Of a DNA stretch of 30,935 bases, positions 27,884-30,935 are shown piece by piece (position 1 is the first letter of the stretch; every line of letters begins with the position of its first letter). The notes below the pieces were generated by a model that did not search any database, was not told the origin of the DNA, and saw nothing but the letters and a program-made list of their open reading frames with translations. The stretch is from IMG/VR virus record IMGVR_UViG_3300025586_000019, positions 1 to 30,935 of that record. One strand, given 5' to 3'. The position numbers were made by a program, and so were the translations under genes. The DNA is from a virus.

Positions 27884-27922
27884 CGGTGTGTCCAGATAGT
27901 ATCTGGGGACACCGTTTTTTTT
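27884..27922 (+). terminator. Strong intrinsic terminator before the capsid genes
   Basis: CGGTGTGTCCAGATA and TATCTGGGGACACCG form a long hairpin (15 positions per arm with two mismatches, minimal loop) followed directly by eight T. It lies about 67 bases before the scaffold start, so it either ends a transcript from the AT-rich leader or acts as an attenuator for the capsid operon that needs antitermination. Confidence 0.75.
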
Positions 27923-27988
27923 GTTTTTAATATCACAAATTAGAAATTGAGAAGTTAACCAAACCGTTATTAAGTGAGGAAACAAATT

Positions 27989-28636
27989 ATGGAAAAGAAG
28001 ATGATCAAGGAAATGATCGAATCTTTAAAAGGAAAATTATCTACAGAAGAGTTAAAAAAAGTAGAAACCGATTTAACTGAAATTTTAAGTGCGGAAGCTG
28101 TGATGGAAAAAGCTTTGTCTAAAGCAAACGATGGAGCAAAAATTTCAAGGGAAAAGAGTGAAGAACTGCAAACAGAAAGTGACAAATTGCAAACAGAAAT
28201 TGATGAACTGAAAAAGAAAAAAGAACCTGATCTGAAAAAAGAACCTGATCTGAAAAAAGATCCACCTAAAGAACCAGAAGTTGTTCCTGAATACATTACA
28301 AAACTGAACGAACGCTTGGATAAAATTGAAACTGAAAAGGAAATTGAAACACAGAAAAAGGAATCCGAAGCGAAAACCAAGCAACTCAATATTGAAATTG
28401 AAAAATATCTGGAAGAGGTTGAACTGCCAAAGAAATTAGCAGCACACATCAAGGTCACTGATCCTGAAAAAGTCAAAGAAACAATTAATTCGCTCAAACA
28501 AACCCTAAATGATCAAGCATTAAAAGATGGTACTGTTCCATTAACCGGAAAAGGTGCTGGATCAATTACAGAGGAAAAAATTAAGGCTTTTGCTGAAAAG
28601 CAAAACAAAGAAAGAAATGAAACTTTAGAATTGTAA
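27989..28636 (+). CDS. Capsid scaffolding protein
   Basis: A 215-residue, highly charged coiled-coil protein with GAGGAAA before ATG 27989. Helical blocks rich in Glu/Lys (about 1-75 and 105-150) surround a proline-containing linker with two copies of KKEPDL, and the C-terminus ends in NKERNETLEL. The composition, position between the minor-head and capsid genes, and length fit phage scaffold proteins that guide capsid assembly and then leave or are degraded. Confidence 0.75.
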   Translation: MEKKMIKEMIESLKGKLSTEELKKVETDLTEILSAEAVMEKALSKANDGAKISREKSEELQTESDKLQTEIDELKKKKEPDLKKEPDLKKDPPKEPEVVPEYITKLNERLDKIETEKEIETQKKESEAKTKQLNIEIEKYLEEVELPKKLAAHIKVTDPEKVKETINSLKQTLNDQALKDGTVPLTGKGAGSITEEKIKAFAEKQNKERNETLEL

Positions 28637-28649
28637 AGAAGGAGTCGAA

Positions 28650-29606
28650 ATGAGTTTACAATTAGTTAAAACCGATGGCACAGTCGAAGCCATTGTGTTT
28701 GAAAAAGTCTTGGAGGACGTGCCAGGAGGAGTCACTCTAAAGACATCGGAATTAAAGACACTAACGAAAGAAATTCTGGAAGGTGCTTTACTTGCCGAAG
28801 ATCCGTCAACTGCCAAGCTTTATCATCTCGTTAAAACAGCAAAAGTTTACGAAGCCGAAGCAGCTAATGGAACAGCATTAAAAGTGCTGAAAGCACACGA
28901 ATTTAAAGTTGGTGAGTTTATCACCAATGGACAGGTATCAACTGAAATTGTTTCGATTACCACAACCGAAACGCTTTATGATACTATCAATTTAACCGCA
29001 ACTTTGGACGCATTAGAAGCTGTTCCGGTCAATACTATCGTTTACCAGGGGACATCTGAGACCTCAAACGCTGCTACAGCAAGTTCGGCGGTTGTTGAGG
29101 ATGTTGTCGGTGCCACTCTAACGGTTTCAAGCCCTCGTGGGATTGGAAATGGAATAACCGTAACTATTGCCGCTGCTGGCGGTGATACACTTGCGGTAAC
29201 TTATACTATTGCAACCCGTGTATTACTTCTGTCTCTGGCGAATTCAACTGCCACAAAAAATACAGCAGCTCTTATTCAAGCCGCAATTAGAGCATTATTA
29301 GTTCACGAAGGGATTGATTTCTCAGATTGGACTTGCGCTGCTGGTGGAACCTGGGATGCTGCTGCTATTGGTGGAGTTTTGACTATTTCTACCGACTATA
29401 TGATTGGTGGGGTTGAAAAACCCGCTGCTATTGATCCGCTTTACGCTGCTGACTCAGTAATGCGAAATAGTGTCGATGTTACCGGCGATGATATGAATAT
29501 AATTGTCTCTGCTGTAACCCGTGGAACAGTTAACGAATCATTGCTTCCTTTCTATGTTCCTGCCTGTCACAAAACTGCCTTAACTGACAGAATTAAATTC
29601 ATGTAA
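28650..29606 (+). CDS. Head decoration / capsid-associated protein with Ig-like insert
   Basis: A 318-residue protein. The N-terminal part (about 1-120) resembles lambda-D-like or capsid-stabilising proteins (LLAEDPSTAKLYHLVKTAKV, EFKVGEFITNG). Residues about 150-260 are a Thr/Ala/Gly-rich module containing GNGITVTIAAAGGDTLAVTY and TKNTAALIQAAIRALL, a recurrent phage-surface domain. It lies between scaffold and major capsid as decoration proteins often do. GC and Ala content are higher than in neighbours, as common for structural genes. Confidence 0.65.
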   Translation: MSLQLVKTDGTVEAIVFEKVLEDVPGGVTLKTSELKTLTKEILEGALLAEDPSTAKLYHLVKTAKVYEAEAANGTALKVLKAHEFKVGEFITNGQVSTEIVSITTTETLYDTINLTATLDALEAVPVNTIVYQGTSETSNAATASSAVVEDVVGATLTVSSPRGIGNGITVTIAAAGGDTLAVTYTIATRVLLLSLANSTATKNTAALIQAAIRALLVHEGIDFSDWTCAAGGTWDAAAIGGVLTISTDYMIGGVEKPAAIDPLYAADSVMRNSVDVTGDDMNIIVSAVTRGTVNESLLPFYVPACHKTALTDRIKFM

Positions 29607-29617
29607 GGGGAGGAATG

Positions 29618-30718
29618 ATGAATCCATCAATTTTTAATGAAATAAGTGCAAAGACATTGGAAATATACATTTCCAGAAATGACTATGGCGTTGACTACAT
29701 GTACAAAAAGATTTTTCCATCCAAGTATGTAACGTCATTACTTTATCAAACATTAATCGGAGCACAGGGCAATCCCGTAATTGCAGATGTAGTTTCTTAT
29801 GATGCCAGTGCACCGGAAAAAAGCAGGAAAACAATAAGCATTTTGACCGGAGCTATTCCTGCGATAAAAATCTTGAGACGAATGACAGAAGTGCAAATTA
29901 ATCAATATCTTAATCAGAAGAACGATCCCAGAATTGACAAAGATGCATTGCTGAAAGTTCTTTTTAATGATATTGATTATTGTTTTACCGGTTTGGAAGG
30001 TCAAAAAGAATGGATGTGTCATCAATTGTTGTCACAGGGCTTTATTGCTTATGATAGCACTAATAATGCTGGAGTTGTAACTGAGAACAATATAGACTTT
30101 CAACTTCCGGCAGCGAACAAAAGAAAGGTCAAATCTGCTACCGGAACACGTGTTTGGAATAATGGTACTGCTGCTAATTATCTTCCTATCACAGATATCG
30201 AAGTTATTGTAACCGCTGCACGTGCGCTCGGGATCAAGCTGAAATACCTCTTAATGAATTACACTAAATGGGCTCAATTCAGGGCAGCAACTGAAGTAAT
30301 TCAATATGTAGGTGGACTTACCACTGCAATCAGAACTCCGACTTTGAATGAAGTTAATGTTGTGATGGCAGCCCAAGGATTACCGAAGATCGTTCTTATG
30401 GACGCTCTATTGAATATTGAAACAGCAGAACACGTTATAACAGCCACAAATCCCTGGGTAACGAAATATGTTACTTTTATTCCTGAAACCATACTTGGGA
30501 ATATGTTAGAAGCACCAATCGCTGCTGAACAACTCAATCTTCCACAGACTAAAAAGGTTAGGAAAGGTAATGCATTGGTCTTGAAATATTCAACTTTGAA
30601 TCCGGTAAATGAAATCACCGAAGGTCAAATTAACGCTTTTCCAAGTTTCCCATCAATAGATCGCTGTATCAGGTTCGATACAGAAGCAACTCCCGAAGCT
30701 GACGGTCTTGACGACTAA
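29618..30718 (+). CDS. Major capsid protein (lambda gpE-like)
   Basis: A 366-residue capsid protein of the lambda-E/HK97-fold type: an early YMYKKIFPSKYVTSLL, RKTISILTGAIPAIKILRRM (about 70-89), the E-loop/P-domain region with IDKDALLKVLFNDIDYCFTG, and late motifs VTKYVTFIPETILGNML and NEITEGQINAFPSFPSIDR. AGGGGAGGA stands before two adjacent ATGs; the second (29618) has better spacing. It forms the shell with the scaffold and decoration proteins encoded just upstream. Confidence 0.85.
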   Translation: MNPSIFNEISAKTLEIYISRNDYGVDYMYKKIFPSKYVTSLLYQTLIGAQGNPVIADVVSYDASAPEKSRKTISILTGAIPAIKILRRMTEVQINQYLNQKNDPRIDKDALLKVLFNDIDYCFTGLEGQKEWMCHQLLSQGFIAYDSTNNAGVVTENNIDFQLPAANKRKVKSATGTRVWNNGTAANYLPITDIEVIVTAARALGIKLKYLLMNYTKWAQFRAATEVIQYVGGLTTAIRTPTLNEVNVVMAAQGLPKIVLMDALLNIETAEHVITATNPWVTKYVTFIPETILGNMLEAPIAAEQLNLPQTKKVRKGNALVLKYSTLNPVNEITEGQINAFPSFPSIDRCIRFDTEATPEADGLDD

Positions 30719-30732
30719 TCCGGACTGTTAAG

Positions 30733-30935
30733 ATGACTATTTTAGAAGCCTTAACAAGCCTTACTGAGTATGATAATGATAATCTGCTCAGTAAGGTTTT
30801 ACTTGATTGCGAATTAACTGGAACGGATACTTATGTTTCGGATACGCATAAAGCTAAGTTAGATTTGTGTGCTGCGGATATTTACGAACATATTGCAACT
30901 CAACCGGATTTCTCAGAAAGCAAATTATCAATAAA
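30733..30935 (+). CDS. Head-tail connector-like protein, cut by the window end
   Basis: The first 67 residues of a gene starting at ATG 30733 and still open at the window end. It begins MTILEALTSLTEYDNDNLLS and continues with ADIYEHIATQPDFSESKLSI, a helical pattern like the small connector proteins that follow major capsid genes. A 10-bp inverted repeat lies within its first codons. Confidence 0.6.
   Translation, partial: MTILEALTSLTEYDNDNLLSKVLLDCELTGTDTYVSDTHKAKLDLCAADIYEHIATQPDFSESKLSI
30759..30796 (+). terminator. Hairpin inside the start of the connector gene
   Basis: CCTTACTGAG (30759-30768) and CTCAGTAAGG (30787-30796) are perfect inverted copies with an 18-base loop, followed by TTTT. 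It lies 40 bases after the capsid stop. It may reduce transcription beyond the abundant capsid gene or protect its mRNA 3' end. Confidence 0.4.

Noticed and set aside
27970-28497. Minus-strand frame of 175 codons over the scaffold gene
   Set aside because: A Ser/Phe-rich antisense shadow of a Glu/Lys-rich coding sequence, without a ribosome site.
30433-30447. attC-like box inside the capsid gene
   Set aside because: GTTATAACAGCCAC resembles parts of sites D and E, but there is no inner palindrome and it lies in conserved coding sequence.

Overview
This window looks like part of a tailed double-stranded DNA phage or prophage, from a low-GC bacterium with an outer membrane. The phage assignment rests on TerS/TerL, an SPP1-gp6-like portal, a Mu-F-like minor head protein, scaffold, decoration and lambda-E-like capsid proteins in canonical order, plus RecT, a YqaJ-type exonuclease and a RuvC-like resolvase. 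A diderm host is inferred from a phage-borne secreted protein with an outer-membrane beta-barrel look. Something like Candidatus Cloacimonadota would fit the style, but that is a weak guess. No integrase, tail genes, rRNA or tRNA are visible.

Layout. (1) 1-4015, plus strand: tightly packed small accessory genes, many joined by ATGA stop/start overlaps (secreted, membrane and zinc-ribbon proteins), ending in a probable M15-type peptidoglycan peptidase. (2) 4010-6685, minus strand: a series of genes separated by attC-like hairpin sites. It carries a type II restriction-modification pair whose endonuclease has an in-frame stop, and three unknown small genes, one frameshifted. (3) 6697-16023, minus strand: the early/recombination operon with a RuvC-like resolvase, a catalytic-domain-only serine recombinase, a second methyltransferase with a methylase fragment upstream, ASCH and BRO proteins, RecT, exonuclease and a Cro/CI-like regulator. 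(4) 16024-16196: divergent control region with a 14-bp inverted repeat built on TTGACA. (5) 16197-26633, plus strand: a replication protein with a (Thr-Glu)12 tract, then packaging and head genes. (6) 26617-27510, minus strand: four small genes facing the head genes. (7) 27511-27988: non-coding control region with a strong terminator. (8) 27989-30935, plus strand: scaffold, decoration, major capsid and the start of a connector gene.

Most unusual signals. First, the cassette-like array at 4010-6408. Each minus-strand gene ends at or just before an imperfect palindrome with extrahelical bases and a GTTATRS right end. The two ends of each of three cassettes are complementary to each other, over 15 bp, 12 bp and about 10 bp, as expected if a circular cassette rebuilds its own recombination site. 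A homologous site lies on the other strand at 18058-18126. No integron integrase is in the window. Second, three separate leaders (1462-1539, 3057-3100, 16711-16785) can form pseudoknots upstream of phage genes; the third would bury the ribosome binding site of the replication gene. Third, two small zinc-ribbon genes (2174 and 23075) each sit between direct repeats (44 and 28 bp) that duplicate the RBS and start codon of the following gene. Fourth, several small genes have a good RBS and ATG but are thrown out of frame by one base within the first few codons.
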